From: Atlantibacter sp032062175
GTDB lineage: Bacteria; Pseudomonadota; Gammaproteobacteria; Enterobacterales; Enterobacteriaceae
Assembly (NCBI RefSeq): GCF_032062175.1
Contig: NZ_DAMBQK010000014.1
Span: 47,359 to 111,358 of the forward strand
Length of the DNA: 64,000 bases
Direction of reading: 5' to 3'
Shown: one piece after another, positions 33,987-42,810 of the stretch
Layout: each line of letters begins with the position of its first letter
Position numbering within the stretch: the first letter of the stretch is position 1
The notes under the pieces: model-generated
What the model was told of the DNA's origin: nothing
Seen by the model: the letters and a program-made list of their open reading frames with translations, nothing else
The model's database searches: none
Translations under genes and position numbers: made by a program

Positions 33987-34787
33987 TTATCCATTTTCGG
34001 CCAGCGAGGCGGGCGTGACCTCAATGATCTCCACCTGATGAGTGTGAGCCAGTTGGTTCATTGCCGCAGGCGGCGACTCATCGGTAAACAGCGCTGATAC
34101 CTGGCTGATATTGCCGATGCTGACGGCGGCCGACGCATGGTATTTCGTATGATCGGCCGCCAGCAGGATATGGCGTGCATGGGCCATCATTCCTTTCGCC
34201 ACGCTGGCTTCATTCACATCAAACTCTAACAGCGTTCCATCGGTATCAATGGCACCGATGCTGGTGATCAGATAATCCGCGCGAAATTCGGACACAAACG
34301 CCACCGCATGCGGGCCGATAATTCCGCCGTTGTGGGCGCGGATTGAGCCGCCCGGCATCATTACCTCGAAGCGTGGGTTTTTATACAGAATATGCGCCAC
34401 ACGCAGGCTGTTGGTAATAATGCGCAGATGGTTATGGTTCAGCAGAGCGCGCGCCACATGTTCCACGGTGGTGCCAATGGTAATAAAAATGGTGGATCCG
34501 TCAGGAATGTAGTCGGCGATGGCTTCCGCAATCGCCTGCTTTTCATCCGTCAGAGACACTTCGCGCTGTTCAAATGCCGTATTGACCACGCTGGAAGCCC
34601 GCCCCGCCCCACCGTGATGGCGGGTGATTAACCCCTGCTCGCTCAGTTTACGGATATCGCGACGCACCGTTTGCGTTGATACATCCAGCAGTTGCGCCAG
34701 TTCATCAATGTTCATGTAGCCGCGATCGGCGATCAGCGTTAATAACTGATCGTGCCGCGGGTTACCGGTTAGCTCAGTCAGGCTCAT
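33987..34787 (-). CDS. csqR: DeoR-family regulator CsqR (YihW) of sulfoquinovose catabolism
   Basis: 266 residues (E. coli 261). An N-terminal winged HTH (PRHDQLLTLIADRGYMNIDE, then D-V-S-T-Q-T-V-R-R-D-I-R-K-L) is nearly identical to E. coli CsqR. The C-terminal sugar-isomerase-like domain binds effector (sulfoquinovose or related metabolites) to relieve repression of the yih genes. The ATG at 34787 fits the family; the upstream extension to 34877 falls in yihV. It lies 34 bp after yihV on the same strand, so it is co-transcribed from the divergent promoter and autoregulated. Confidence 0.94.
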   Translation of the reverse strand: MSLTELTGNPRHDQLLTLIADRGYMNIDELAQLLDVSTQTVRRDIRKLSEQGLITRHHGGAGRASSVVNTAFEQREVSLTDEKQAIAEAIADYIPDGSTIFITIGTTVEHVARALLNHNHLRIITNSLRVAHILYKNPRFEVMMPGGSIRAHNGGIIGPHAVAFVSEFRADYLITSIGAIDTDGTLLEFDVNEASVAKGMMAHARHILLAADHTKYHASAAVSIGNISQVSALFTDESPPAAMNQLAHTHQVEIIEVTPASLAENG

Positions 34788-34821
34788 AGGTTGTCCCTGG
34801 AAAAACATCTCGCTCCGCATT

Positions 34822-35718
34822 TTATACATAAAGTGACAAGAAAGAGCGGGTTTGATCACAGTCAGGGATACCGGCACGTCCGCCTGGACGGGTACATTTC
34901 AGGGCTGCCACCGCGCTGGCGAAGCGGATCGCGGCTTCGGTTGTGCTGTTTTGCGCCAGGCTGACGGCCAGTGCGCCGTGGAAGACATCTCCAGCCCCGG
35001 TGGTATCGACAACCTCAACATTGAAAGCGGGCAGGTGTTGTAAGCGGGAATTTTCCAGCCAGAGGCACCCTTGCGCCCCCTGTGTGACGTAGACGTGACC
35101 ATTTGTGAGCGTTTGTGCTTGTTTTAACGCCTTCGGAGCATCGCTGATTTCTGTCAGCCGCACTAAACCCGACGCAGAAAACGCCGCATGATCGCTAAGC
35201 GCCACCAGTTCAGCAATATTCTGCGGCGTCACGTCAGCATCCAGTATTGTCGGTACGCCTTTAGCACTCGCCAGAGTAAAGGCCTGTTTCGCCCCGTCAT
35301 GCCAGCGCACGTCCGCAAGAACCGCGTCCCACTGACCAAAATCGATTTCTGTCAGCCAGTCGGCGCAAGAGGGTAAATCTGGGCTGGGATAATTAGCAAT
35401 AATGCGCTCGCCTGCCGCATCCACCAGTACGGCGGACTGGGACGAGCGCGCGCCTTTAACGATACGCGTATAACGCGTATTGACGCCATACGCCTGTAAT
35501 TCCGTGAGCAGACGGTTGCCCGTGTCGTCATCCCCCACTCGACCGATAAAGTCGACCTCAGCGCCCAGTTTCGCTGCCGCGACGGCGGCTGTTGCAGCCG
35601 GCCCGCCACCGACCTCTTTATAGTCCCCCGCCACATACTTCCCGCCTTCGTTCGGTAAATCAGTGAGATACCAGATACGGTCCAGCACGGCGATCCCCAC
35701 ACAAGCAATACGAGTCAT
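34822..35718 (-). CDS. yihV: 6-deoxy-6-sulfofructose kinase YihV
   Basis: 298 residues, exactly the E. coli length. PfkB-family kinase that phosphorylates 6-deoxy-6-sulfofructose at C1 with ATP. The N-terminal substrate segment (GPAATAAVAAAKLGAEVDFI) and the C-terminal D-T-T-G-A-G-D-V-F-H-G-A signature with the catalytic Asp are present, and the end C-T-R-P-G-G-R-A-G-I-P is conserved. Start at 35718 by alignment (M-T-R-I-A-C-V-G); two upstream Met codons are possible. Divergent from yihU across 152 bp. Confidence 0.95.
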   Translation of the reverse strand: MTRIACVGIAVLDRIWYLTDLPNEGGKYVAGDYKEVGGGPAATAAVAAAKLGAEVDFIGRVGDDDTGNRLLTELQAYGVNTRYTRIVKGARSSQSAVLVDAAGERIIANYPSPDLPSCADWLTEIDFGQWDAVLADVRWHDGAKQAFTLASAKGVPTILDADVTPQNIAELVALSDHAAFSASGLVRLTEISDAPKALKQAQTLTNGHVYVTQGAQGCLWLENSRLQHLPAFNVEVVDTTGAGDVFHGALAVSLAQNSTTEAAIRFASAVAALKCTRPGGRAGIPDCDQTRSFLSLYV

Positions 35719-35870
35719 GGTCATTCCTTTCACGTTTTTGATACCGCTATTTTAATTTCGCAAATTGTTTAAAAAGTGACGACTGTCAATTTTTTGACCA
35801 TAAATTACAAATACGATCAAACAAAATCCACAAATGATCACTAAATGACAAAATAAGACAGGAGAGACCA
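35719..35870. promoter_or_regulatory. divergent yihV/yihU control region
   Basis: 152 AT-rich bases between the two halves of the sulfoquinovose regulon, the place where CsqR binds in E. coli. It contains a repeated ATGATCA/ACGATCA-type element (GATCA at about 35815 and 35837) and an adjacent TTTTTTGACC, which could carry a -35 box for yihU. A GGAGAG ribosome-binding site precedes yihU. Confidence 0.6.
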
Positions 35871-36755
35871 ATGTCAGTCATAGGATTTATCGGGCTCGGG
35901 CAGATGGGTGCGCCAATGGCCAGCAATCTATTGCGTCAGGGCCACCAGCTCAGGGTGTTTGATGTCAATCCGGACGCCGTGCAAACGCTGGTGGCTAAGG
36001 GAGCGCAATCCTCAATAACGCCAGCACAGGCTGCTGAGGGTGCTGAATTCGTGATTACCATGCTGCCCAACGGCGATCTGGTACGCGCGGTACTGTTTGG
36101 CGAGCGTGGCGTTTGCGAAGGATTAGCCCAAGACACGCTGGTGATCGACATGTCCACTATCCATCCGCTGCAAACCGACAGGTTGATTAGCGATATGGCC
36201 GGGCGCGGTTTCAGCATGATGGATGTTCCCGTAGGTCGCACCTCCGATCACGCCGTCGCCGGGACGCTGCTGCTGCTGGCAGGCGGCACGGCGCAACAGG
36301 TTGAACGCGCCAGGCCGGTGCTGATGGCAATGGGTAACGAGCTGATTAACGCAGGCGGCCCAGGCATGGGTATCCGCGTCAAACTCATCAACAACTATAT
36401 GAGCATCGCCCTCAATGCGCTCTCCGCCGAAGCCGCTGTGCTGTGCGAAGCGCTGGGTCTCTCTTTCGATATCGCCCTGCAGGTGATGAGCGGCACGCCA
36501 GCCGGTAAAGGCCATTTCACCACCTCCTGGCCCAACAAAGTGCTGAAAGGGGATCTCTCTCCGGCCTTCATGATCGACCTCGCCCATAAAGATCTGGGCA
36601 TTGCGCTGGATGTCGCTAATAAGCTGCACGTCCCGATGCCGCTCGGCGCGGCGTCACGCGAAGTTTACAACCAGGCGCGCGCCGCCGGACGCGGGCGTGA
36701 AGACTGGACCGCCATTCTGGAGCAGGTGCGCGCCAGCGCTGGCCTGTCTCACTGA
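35871..36755 (+). CDS. yihU: 3-sulfolactaldehyde reductase YihU
   Basis: 294 residues (E. coli 298). Beta-hydroxyacid dehydrogenase family, reduces 3-sulfolactaldehyde to 2,3-dihydroxypropane-1-sulfonate (DHPS) with NADH, the final cellular step of sulfoglycolysis. The Rossmann motif G-F-I-G-L-G-Q-M-G-A-P-M-A lies at residues 5-17; the substrate loop (V-P-V-G-R-T-S-D-H-A) near 120 and the catalytic lysine segment (V-K-L-I-N-N-Y-M) near 170 are in place. First gene of the long plus-strand operon. Confidence 0.95.
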   Translation: MSVIGFIGLGQMGAPMASNLLRQGHQLRVFDVNPDAVQTLVAKGAQSSITPAQAAEGAEFVITMLPNGDLVRAVLFGERGVCEGLAQDTLVIDMSTIHPLQTDRLISDMAGRGFSMMDVPVGRTSDHAVAGTLLLLAGGTAQQVERARPVLMAMGNELINAGGPGMGIRVKLINNYMSIALNALSAEAAVLCEALGLSFDIALQVMSGTPAGKGHFTTSWPNKVLKGDLSPAFMIDLAHKDLGIALDVANKLHVPMPLGAASREVYNQARAAGRGREDWTAILEQVRASAGLSH

Positions 36756-36781
36756 TGTTAACGTTTCAATAAGGAATCACC

Positions 36782-37657
36782 ATGAGTCAATACACCCTTA
36801 AGGATATCGCCCGGCCTTCCGGCGGCTTCGCCATGCTGGCGGTCGATCAGCGTGAAGCGATGCGTTTAATGTTCGCCGCTGCGGGCGCTGCGCTTCCCGT
36901 TGCCGACAGCGTGTTAACGGATTTCAAAGTTAATGCCGCCAAAATCCTGTCGCCCTGGGCATCGGCGATCCTGGTCGATCAGCAGTTTTGCTACCGCCAG
37001 ATCGTAGAGCAAAAGGCGGTTGCCAAAAGCTGCGCAACGATCGTCGCGGCAGATGCGTTTATCCCGGGCAATGGCATTCCGGTAGATAGCGTGACCATTG
37101 ATAACCATGTCGATCCGCAAACGGTCAAACGCGACGGCGGGAAAGCGCTGAAACTGCTGGTGCTGTGGCGCAGTGATGAAGATCCGCAGCAGCGTCTGGA
37201 GAGGGTGAAAACCTTTAATCAACTGTGCCACGCCCATGGTCTGCTGAGCATTATCGAACCGGTGGTGCGCCCTCCTCGTCGCGGCGACAGCTTTAACCGC
37301 GAGCAGGCGATTATCGATGCCGCAAAAGAACTGGGCGACTGCGGTGCCGATCTCTACAAAGTGGAAATGCCGCTGTTTGGTAAAGGTCCACAGCACGCCC
37401 TGCTGAGCGCATCACAACGGCTGCACGATTGCATCAATATGCCCTGGGTCATTCTCTCTTCCGGCGTGGACGAAAAACTGTTCCCGCGTGCGGTCAGAAC
37501 GGCTATGGCGGCTGGCGCATCCGGTTTCCTGGCGGGCCGTGCTGTCTGGTCATCCGTGGTCGGCTTGCCGGACAGCGAGTTGATGTTCCGGGATGTCTGC
37601 GCGCCCAAACTGCAACGCCTGGGCGAGATTGTTGACGAAATGATGGCGAAACGCTGA
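36782..37657 (+). CDS. yihT: 6-deoxy-6-sulfofructose-1-phosphate aldolase YihT
   Basis: 291 residues (E. coli 292). Class I aldolase of the LacD-like group that splits sulfofructose 1-phosphate into dihydroxyacetone phosphate and 3-sulfolactaldehyde. The active-site entrance A-V-D-Q-R-E-A-M-R near residue 20, and the Schiff-base lysine in L-Y-K-V-E-M-P-L near 193 are conserved, followed by V-I-L-S-S-G-V-D. It starts 26 bp after yihU with AAGGA upstream. Confidence 0.95.
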   Translation: MSQYTLKDIARPSGGFAMLAVDQREAMRLMFAAAGAALPVADSVLTDFKVNAAKILSPWASAILVDQQFCYRQIVEQKAVAKSCATIVAADAFIPGNGIPVDSVTIDNHVDPQTVKRDGGKALKLLVLWRSDEDPQQRLERVKTFNQLCHAHGLLSIIEPVVRPPRRGDSFNREQAIIDAAKELGDCGADLYKVEMPLFGKGPQHALLSASQRLHDCINMPWVILSSGVDEKLFPRAVRTAMAAGASGFLAGRAVWSSVVGLPDSELMFRDVCAPKLQRLGEIVDEMMAKR

Positions 37658-37672
37658 GAAAAGGACAGAGCA

Positions 37673-38914
37673 ATGAAATGGTTTAACACCCTGAGCCATA
37701 ACCGCTGGCTGGAACAAGAAACTGACCGCATTTTCGATTTTGGTAAAAACGCCGCCGTGCCGACCGGATTCGGCTGGCTGGGCAATAACGGCCAGGTCAA
37801 ACCCGATATGGGCACCCACCTGTGGATCACCGCGCGTATGCTGCACGTCTATTCCGTTGCCGCCTCGATGGGCCGGCCAGGCGCGTATTCGCTTGTTGAA
37901 CACGGGATTAACGCGCTGAACGGCGCACTGCGCGATAAGCAACACGGCGGCTGGTACGCCTGCGTGAATGACAACGGCGTGGTGGACGCCTCCAAACAGG
38001 GCTACCAGCACTTCTTCGTACTGCTGGGTGCCGCCAGCGCGGTGACGACCGGCCATCCCGCTGCGCGCCCGTTACTGGATGACGCGATTGACGTTATCGA
38101 GAAGTATTTCTGGAGCGAGAAGGAGCAAATGTGCCTCGAGTCCTGGGACGAAGCCTTCACTGAGACGGAAAACTACCGTGGCGGCAACGCCAATATGCAC
38201 GCAGTCGAAGCGTTTCTGATTGTTTACGACGTGACCCACGATCGTAAATGGCTCGACCGCGCGCTGCGCGTGGCGTCGGTGATTATTCACGACGTGGCGC
38301 GCAAGGGCGAGTATCGCGTTAATGAACACTTCGACGCTAACTGGAACCCGATCCGCGATTACAACAAAGAGAATCCTGCCCACCGTTTTCGCGCCTATGG
38401 CGGCACGCCTGGCCACTGGATCGAGTGGGGCCGTTTAATGCTGCACCTGCGCGCCGCGCTGGAAGCCCGCTTTGAAACCCCGCCGGAATGGCTGCTGGAA
38501 GACGCCAAAGGACTGTTCCACGCCACGATCCGCGACGCCTGGGCACCCGACGGCGCGGAAGGCATCGTGTATACCGTCGACTGGGACGGTAAGCCAATTG
38601 TTCGCGAACGGGTACGCTGGCCGATTGTGGAAGCGATGGGCACCGCCTATGCGCTGTATACCGTGACAGGGGATGCGCAGTACGAAGCCTGGTATCAGAC
38701 ATGGTGGGACTACTGCATCAAATACCTGATGGATTACGAGAACGGGTCATGGTGGCAGGAGCTGGATACCCATAACGAAGTGACCACCAAAGTCTGGGAC
38801 GGCAAACAGGACATTTACCATCTGCTGCACTGCCTGGTGATCCCACGTCTGCCGCTCGCGCCGGGACTGGCTCCCGCCGTCGCCGCCGGTTTGCTGGATG
38901 TGAACGCGCAATAA
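37673..38914 (+). CDS. yihS: sulfoquinovose isomerase YihS
   Basis: 413 residues, as in E. coli. Member of the N-acylglucosamine 2-epimerase/AGE superfamily (alpha6/alpha6 barrel) that converts sulfoquinovose to 6-deoxy-6-sulfofructose (and sulforhamnose). Characteristic segments: N-T-L-S-H-N-R-W-L-E near the N-terminus, R-G-G-N-A-N-M-H-A-V-E near 175 and the G-T-P-G-H-W-I-E-W-G block with the catalytic His near 247. It lies 15 bp after yihT, with a GAAAAGGA ribosome-binding site. Confidence 0.95.
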   Translation: MKWFNTLSHNRWLEQETDRIFDFGKNAAVPTGFGWLGNNGQVKPDMGTHLWITARMLHVYSVAASMGRPGAYSLVEHGINALNGALRDKQHGGWYACVNDNGVVDASKQGYQHFFVLLGAASAVTTGHPAARPLLDDAIDVIEKYFWSEKEQMCLESWDEAFTETENYRGGNANMHAVEAFLIVYDVTHDRKWLDRALRVASVIIHDVARKGEYRVNEHFDANWNPIRDYNKENPAHRFRAYGGTPGHWIEWGRLMLHLRAALEARFETPPEWLLEDAKGLFHATIRDAWAPDGAEGIVYTVDWDGKPIVRERVRWPIVEAMGTAYALYTVTGDAQYEAWYQTWWDYCIKYLMDYENGSWWQELDTHNEVTTKVWDGKQDIYHLLHCLVIPRLPLAPGLAPAVAAGLLDVNAQ

Positions 38915-38946
38915 CGCAGCGTCGTGAATGAATGAGGGAAGCCATC

Positions 38947-39783
38947 ATGCAAAAAAGCGGGAAAACGCTGGTCCTCTGCGCAGGAGATTATCAGGCGAAG
39001 ATCGTGACCGTCGGCGCGGGGATTGCCGAACTGACGCACCGGGGGCGTCATCTGGTGATCCCCCATCATCCTGACGAAATGCCGTTAGCGCATTTGGGGA
39101 AAGTGTTGGTCCCCTGGCCTAACCGCATCACCAACGGATGCTACCGGCACGACGGCGTAGAGTATCAACTGGCGATCAACGATCGCGCCTCGCAATCCGC
39201 CATTCATGGGCTGCTGGCCTGGCGCGAGTGGCAAATCGACGACTGCTCGGAAACCACCGCCACGTTGAGCGTGTTTTTACCGCCGCATTATGGCTACCCT
39301 TTCATGCTGATGACGGCGATCCGCTACCAGCTGGACGCAGAGACGGGCCTGTCAGGCAGCATTAAAACCACCAATCTCGGGGATGTCGCTGCGCCTTACG
39401 GCGCAGGGATCCACCCTTATTTAACCTGCAACCTGGCCAGCACCGATAGCTGTGAACTCACCCTTCCATTCATTGACGCCGTGCCGCCAGCGCTGGACTA
39501 CCGGCGCTCACGAAAAATCGGCGATGCGCAAATCGACCACACCTTCAAAACGGTTGGCAATGAATGGGAAGTCAGGCTCACCAGCCGGGAACAGCGCATG
39601 ACCGCCTGGCTGCGTTCCGATCAGCCCTGGCTGCAAATCTATACCGCCGACAAATTAAACCGCAAAGGGCTGGCCGCAGAGCCGATGAGTTGCCCACCGG
39701 ATGCGTTTAATTCCGGCCAGGACGTGGTTTTGCTGGCACCGGGAGCGTCACACCGGTTTAGCTTTACCCTTGGCGGCGAATAA
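38947..39783 (+). CDS. yihR: aldose 1-epimerase-like mutarotase YihR
   Basis: 278 residues from ATG at 38947, chosen because GAGGGAA sits seven bases upstream; an ATG at 38932 would overlap that site. Galactose-mutarotase fold: the I-H-G-L-L-A-W-R-E-W block near 84-94 and the G-A-G-I-H-P-Y-L block near 150 supply the usual catalytic His residues. In the yih pathway it speeds interconversion of sulfoquinovose anomers after YihQ releases the alpha form. Sits between isomerase and glycosidase as in E. coli. Confidence 0.9.
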   Translation: MQKSGKTLVLCAGDYQAKIVTVGAGIAELTHRGRHLVIPHHPDEMPLAHLGKVLVPWPNRITNGCYRHDGVEYQLAINDRASQSAIHGLLAWREWQIDDCSETTATLSVFLPPHYGYPFMLMTAIRYQLDAETGLSGSIKTTNLGDVAAPYGAGIHPYLTCNLASTDSCELTLPFIDAVPPALDYRRSRKIGDAQIDHTFKTVGNEWEVRLTSREQRMTAWLRSDQPWLQIYTADKLNRKGLAAEPMSCPPDAFNSGQDVVLLAPGASHRFSFTLGGE

Positions 39784-39810
39784 CCGACCTACCCTACATC
39801 AGAGGCAATA

Positions 39811-41847
39811 ATGAAATCACAACGCACCGATCTTAATGGCATTGAGCTTATTACGCTCGACGATGGCTTTACGCTCGCGTATCACTCACGGCTTATTCTT
39901 CGCCACACCTCACAGGCCCCCTGCTTATGGGTCGGCGCAGGCGAAGCGGATATCGAAATGTTTCGCGGCAACTTCAGCATCAAAGACAAGCTGAATGAAA
40001 AGGTGGCGCTGAACCAGGCGACGGTGGTCGCACAGCCGGAAGGCTGGGCGATCCGCTTTACGCGCGGCGACGCCATCAGCGCAACGCTGCATGTTCGTCT
40101 TGATAACCACCAGCGCTTGCTGCTTGAGCTAAAGAACGATGCCCCCAGCCACAACCGCATCTGGCTCCGGCTGGCGGCGCAGCCGGAGGATCATATTTAC
40201 GGCTGCGGCGAACAGTTCTCTTATTTCGATCTGCGCGGTAAACCCTTCCCGCTGTGGACCAGCGAACAGGGCGTGGGACGTAATAAAGAGACGTATGTCA
40301 CCTGGCTTGCCGACTGCAAAGAAAACGCGGGTGGTGACTATTACTGGACCTTCTTCCCGCAGCCGACGTTTGTCAGCACCCAGAAGTATTACTGCCACGT
40401 CGATAACAGCGGCTATATGAACTTCGACTTCAGTGCGCCGGAATTCCACGAACTGGCGTTCTGGGAAGACAACGCCACGCTGCGTTTTGAATGCGCGCCA
40501 GGTTACGTCGAGCTGCTGGAGAAACTCACCGGTCTGCTTGGCCGCCAGCCAGAACTTCCGGACTGGGTTTACGATGGTGTGACGCTTGGCATTCAGGGCG
40601 GCACCGATGTTTGCCAGCAAAAACTCGACGCCATGCGCAATGGCGGCGTCAAGGTCAACGGCATCTGGGCGCAGGACTGGTCCGGCATCCGCATGACGTC
40701 TTTTGGCAAGCGCGTGATGTGGAACTGGAAGTGGAACAGTGAGCTGTATCCCCAGCTTGATGAGCGCATCCCGCAGTGGAAGCGCGAAGGCGTGCAGTTT
40801 CTCACTTATATCAATCCGTATGTCGCCCGCGATCGTGATTTGTGCGAAGAGGCGGCAAAGCGCGGTTATCTCACTAAAGATCATCACGGCAACGATTATC
40901 ACGTCGAGTTTGGCGAGTTTTACGCGGGGGTTATTGATCTCACCAACCCCGAAGCCTGGGACTGGTACAAAGGCGTGATTAAACAAAACCTGATTGCGCT
41001 CGGTTGCGGCGGCTGGATGGCGGATTTTGGCGAATATCTTCCCACCGACACGGTGCTGCATAACGGCATCAGCGCGGAGATCATGCATAACGCCTGGCCT
41101 GCCCTGTGGGCGAAATGCAATTACGAAGCGCTTGAGGAAACCGGCAAACTCGGCGAGATCCTGTTCTTTATGCGCGCTGGTTATTCCGGTAGCCAGAAAT
41201 ACTCCGTGATGATGTGGGCAGGCGATCAGAACGTCGACTGGAGCCTGGACGATGGCCTGGCATCGGTTATCCCGGCGGCGCTGTCACTGGGGATGAGCGG
41301 CCACGGTTTGCATCACAGCGATATTGGCGGTTACACCACGCTGTTTGAGATGAAGCGCAGTAAAGAGCTGCTGTTGCGCTGGTGTGATTTCAATGCATTT
41401 ACCCCAATGATGCGCACCCACGAAGGCAACCGTTCGGGGGATAACTGGCAGTTCGACAGCGATGCAGAAACTATCGCTCACTTCGCCCGGATGACCACGG
41501 TCTTTACCACCCTGAAGCCGTATATCAAAGACGCGGTGGCGCAGAACGCGAAATCGGGACTGCCGGTGATGCGTCCGCTGTTCCTGCACTACGAAGACGA
41601 TGCGCACACCTACACCCTGAAATACCAGTATCTGTTTGGCCGTGATCTGCTGGTGGCCCCGGTTTATGAAGAGGGACGCAGCGACTGGACGCTCTACCTG
41701 CCGGAAGATAATTGGATAAACGTCTGGACGGGGGAGCACCATCACGGTGGTGAAGTGACTGTTGATACCCCGCTCGGCAAACCGCCGGTGTTTTATCGCG
41801 CAGACAGCCAATGGGCGCAGTTATTCCAGACGCTGCAACGTCTCTGA
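39811..41847 (+). CDS. yihQ: sulfoquinovosidase YihQ (GH31)
   Basis: 678 residues, identical in length to E. coli YihQ. Cleaves alpha-sulfoquinovosides such as sulfoquinovosyl glycerol. Codon counting shows nucleophile D405 (in WMADFGEY) and acid/base D472 (in WAGDQNVDW) at the E. coli positions, and the sulfonate-recognition residues R301, W304 and Y508 are all retained, so specificity for sulfoquinovose rather than glucose is well supported. No signal peptide, so it acts in the cytoplasm. Starts 27 bp after yihR. Confidence 0.97.
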   Translation: MKSQRTDLNGIELITLDDGFTLAYHSRLILRHTSQAPCLWVGAGEADIEMFRGNFSIKDKLNEKVALNQATVVAQPEGWAIRFTRGDAISATLHVRLDNHQRLLLELKNDAPSHNRIWLRLAAQPEDHIYGCGEQFSYFDLRGKPFPLWTSEQGVGRNKETYVTWLADCKENAGGDYYWTFFPQPTFVSTQKYYCHVDNSGYMNFDFSAPEFHELAFWEDNATLRFECAPGYVELLEKLTGLLGRQPELPDWVYDGVTLGIQGGTDVCQQKLDAMRNGGVKVNGIWAQDWSGIRMTSFGKRVMWNWKWNSELYPQLDERIPQWKREGVQFLTYINPYVARDRDLCEEAAKRGYLTKDHHGNDYHVEFGEFYAGVIDLTNPEAWDWYKGVIKQNLIALGCGGWMADFGEYLPTDTVLHNGISAEIMHNAWPALWAKCNYEALEETGKLGEILFFMRAGYSGSQKYSVMMWAGDQNVDWSLDDGLASVIPAALSLGMSGHGLHHSDIGGYTTLFEMKRSKELLLRWCDFNAFTPMMRTHEGNRSGDNWQFDSDAETIAHFARMTTVFTTLKPYIKDAVAQNAKSGLPVMRPLFLHYEDDAHTYTLKYQYLFGRDLLVAPVYEEGRSDWTLYLPEDNWINVWTGEHHHGGEVTVDTPLGKPPVFYRADSQWAQLFQTLQRL

Positions 41848-41893
41848 GGCAAGGGCCTTCGCGCAGTAATAATAAATAGCTCAAGGAACGATT

Positions 41894-42781
41894 ATGGATT
41901 TTTTTACCCTGTTTACACCTGACGGCCTCCAGTTAGATACCACCGCCATGTTGATCGTCATTGCGATCATGTTTTTATATACCTTTGTTGGCATATGCGC
42001 CGGTTTTGGCGGCGCATTAACCACCATGCCGTTAATTACCTTATTATTGCCATTAAAAATGGCGGCACCGATGTCGGTTATTGTGGGTACGGCAACGGCA
42101 TTATATGCGACCTGGCTTTCGCGCAAAGAAACCGACTGGAAATCTGCACTCGTTTTAATTCTTTTTTCTTTTGCTGGCATTCCCGTCGGACTCTACGCGC
42201 TGGCCTATTTGCCGGATCATATTATGAAAACAGGACTCGGCGCGTTTCTTATCCTGTATTCCTTTTACAGTCTGTTTATTCCCCGGTTACCGGTTTATGA
42301 CAAAGCCTGGATCGCCATGCCGATGGGCGCTATCGCAGGAGCGCTGGGCTCTGCATTTTCCACCAACGGGCCGCCAGTGGTGATCTACGGCATGCTGAGA
42401 AACCTTGGACCGGCGGCATTCCGCGGCACGCTGAATGCGTTCTTTACCGCCAATAACGTCGCGATTATCGGCGGCCTCGCCACCAGCGGCATTCTGACTA
42501 TTTCAACCGTTAAGCTGGTGATGTTCTGCATCCCCACCATGATTCTCGGTTCATTGGTGGGGCAGTACGTCCATAAGCGTATATCAGTAAAAGTCTTTCG
42601 CATTATCGTCTTTTTATTATTAATCGCCTCCGGTGCGATGTTGATTAAAGGCGCAACAGGAATATCGCCAGCCGCCGCGTTAATACCGGTATTTGGACTG
42701 CTGATCGTATTGCAATTGTTATTCGGTAAAAAAGTCGCCGCGATCCGTGAAGCCAGTGAGGCGGAAAAAGTCACCCACTAA
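41894..42781 (+). CDS. TauE/SafE family sulfite/organosulfonate exporter-like protein
   Basis: 295 residues, about eight to nine membrane helices arranged as two homologous halves. TauE-like features: A-G-F-G-G-A-L-T-T-M-P-L near residue 38 and the repeat-2 counterpart A-G-A-L-G-S-A-F-S-T-N-G-P-P-V-V-I-Y-G near 150. It sits between yihQ and yihP, 46 bp after the first and 29 bp before the second, all on the same strand, so it is part of the operon. The E. coli K-12 yih cluster has no such gene. Members of this family export sulfonates in other sulfoglycolytic gene clusters, so DHPS or sulfolactate/sulfite export is likely (inference). Confidence 0.85.
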   Translation: MDFFTLFTPDGLQLDTTAMLIVIAIMFLYTFVGICAGFGGALTTMPLITLLLPLKMAAPMSVIVGTATALYATWLSRKETDWKSALVLILFSFAGIPVGLYALAYLPDHIMKTGLGAFLILYSFYSLFIPRLPVYDKAWIAMPMGAIAGALGSAFSTNGPPVVIYGMLRNLGPAAFRGTLNAFFTANNVAIIGGLATSGILTISTVKLVMFCIPTMILGSLVGQYVHKRISVKVFRIIVFLLLIASGAMLIKGATGISPAAALIPVFGLLIVLQLLFGKKVAAIREASEAEKVTH

Positions 42782-42810
42782 TCTGCTTATAAAGCCAATG
42801 GAGAAGGTCT

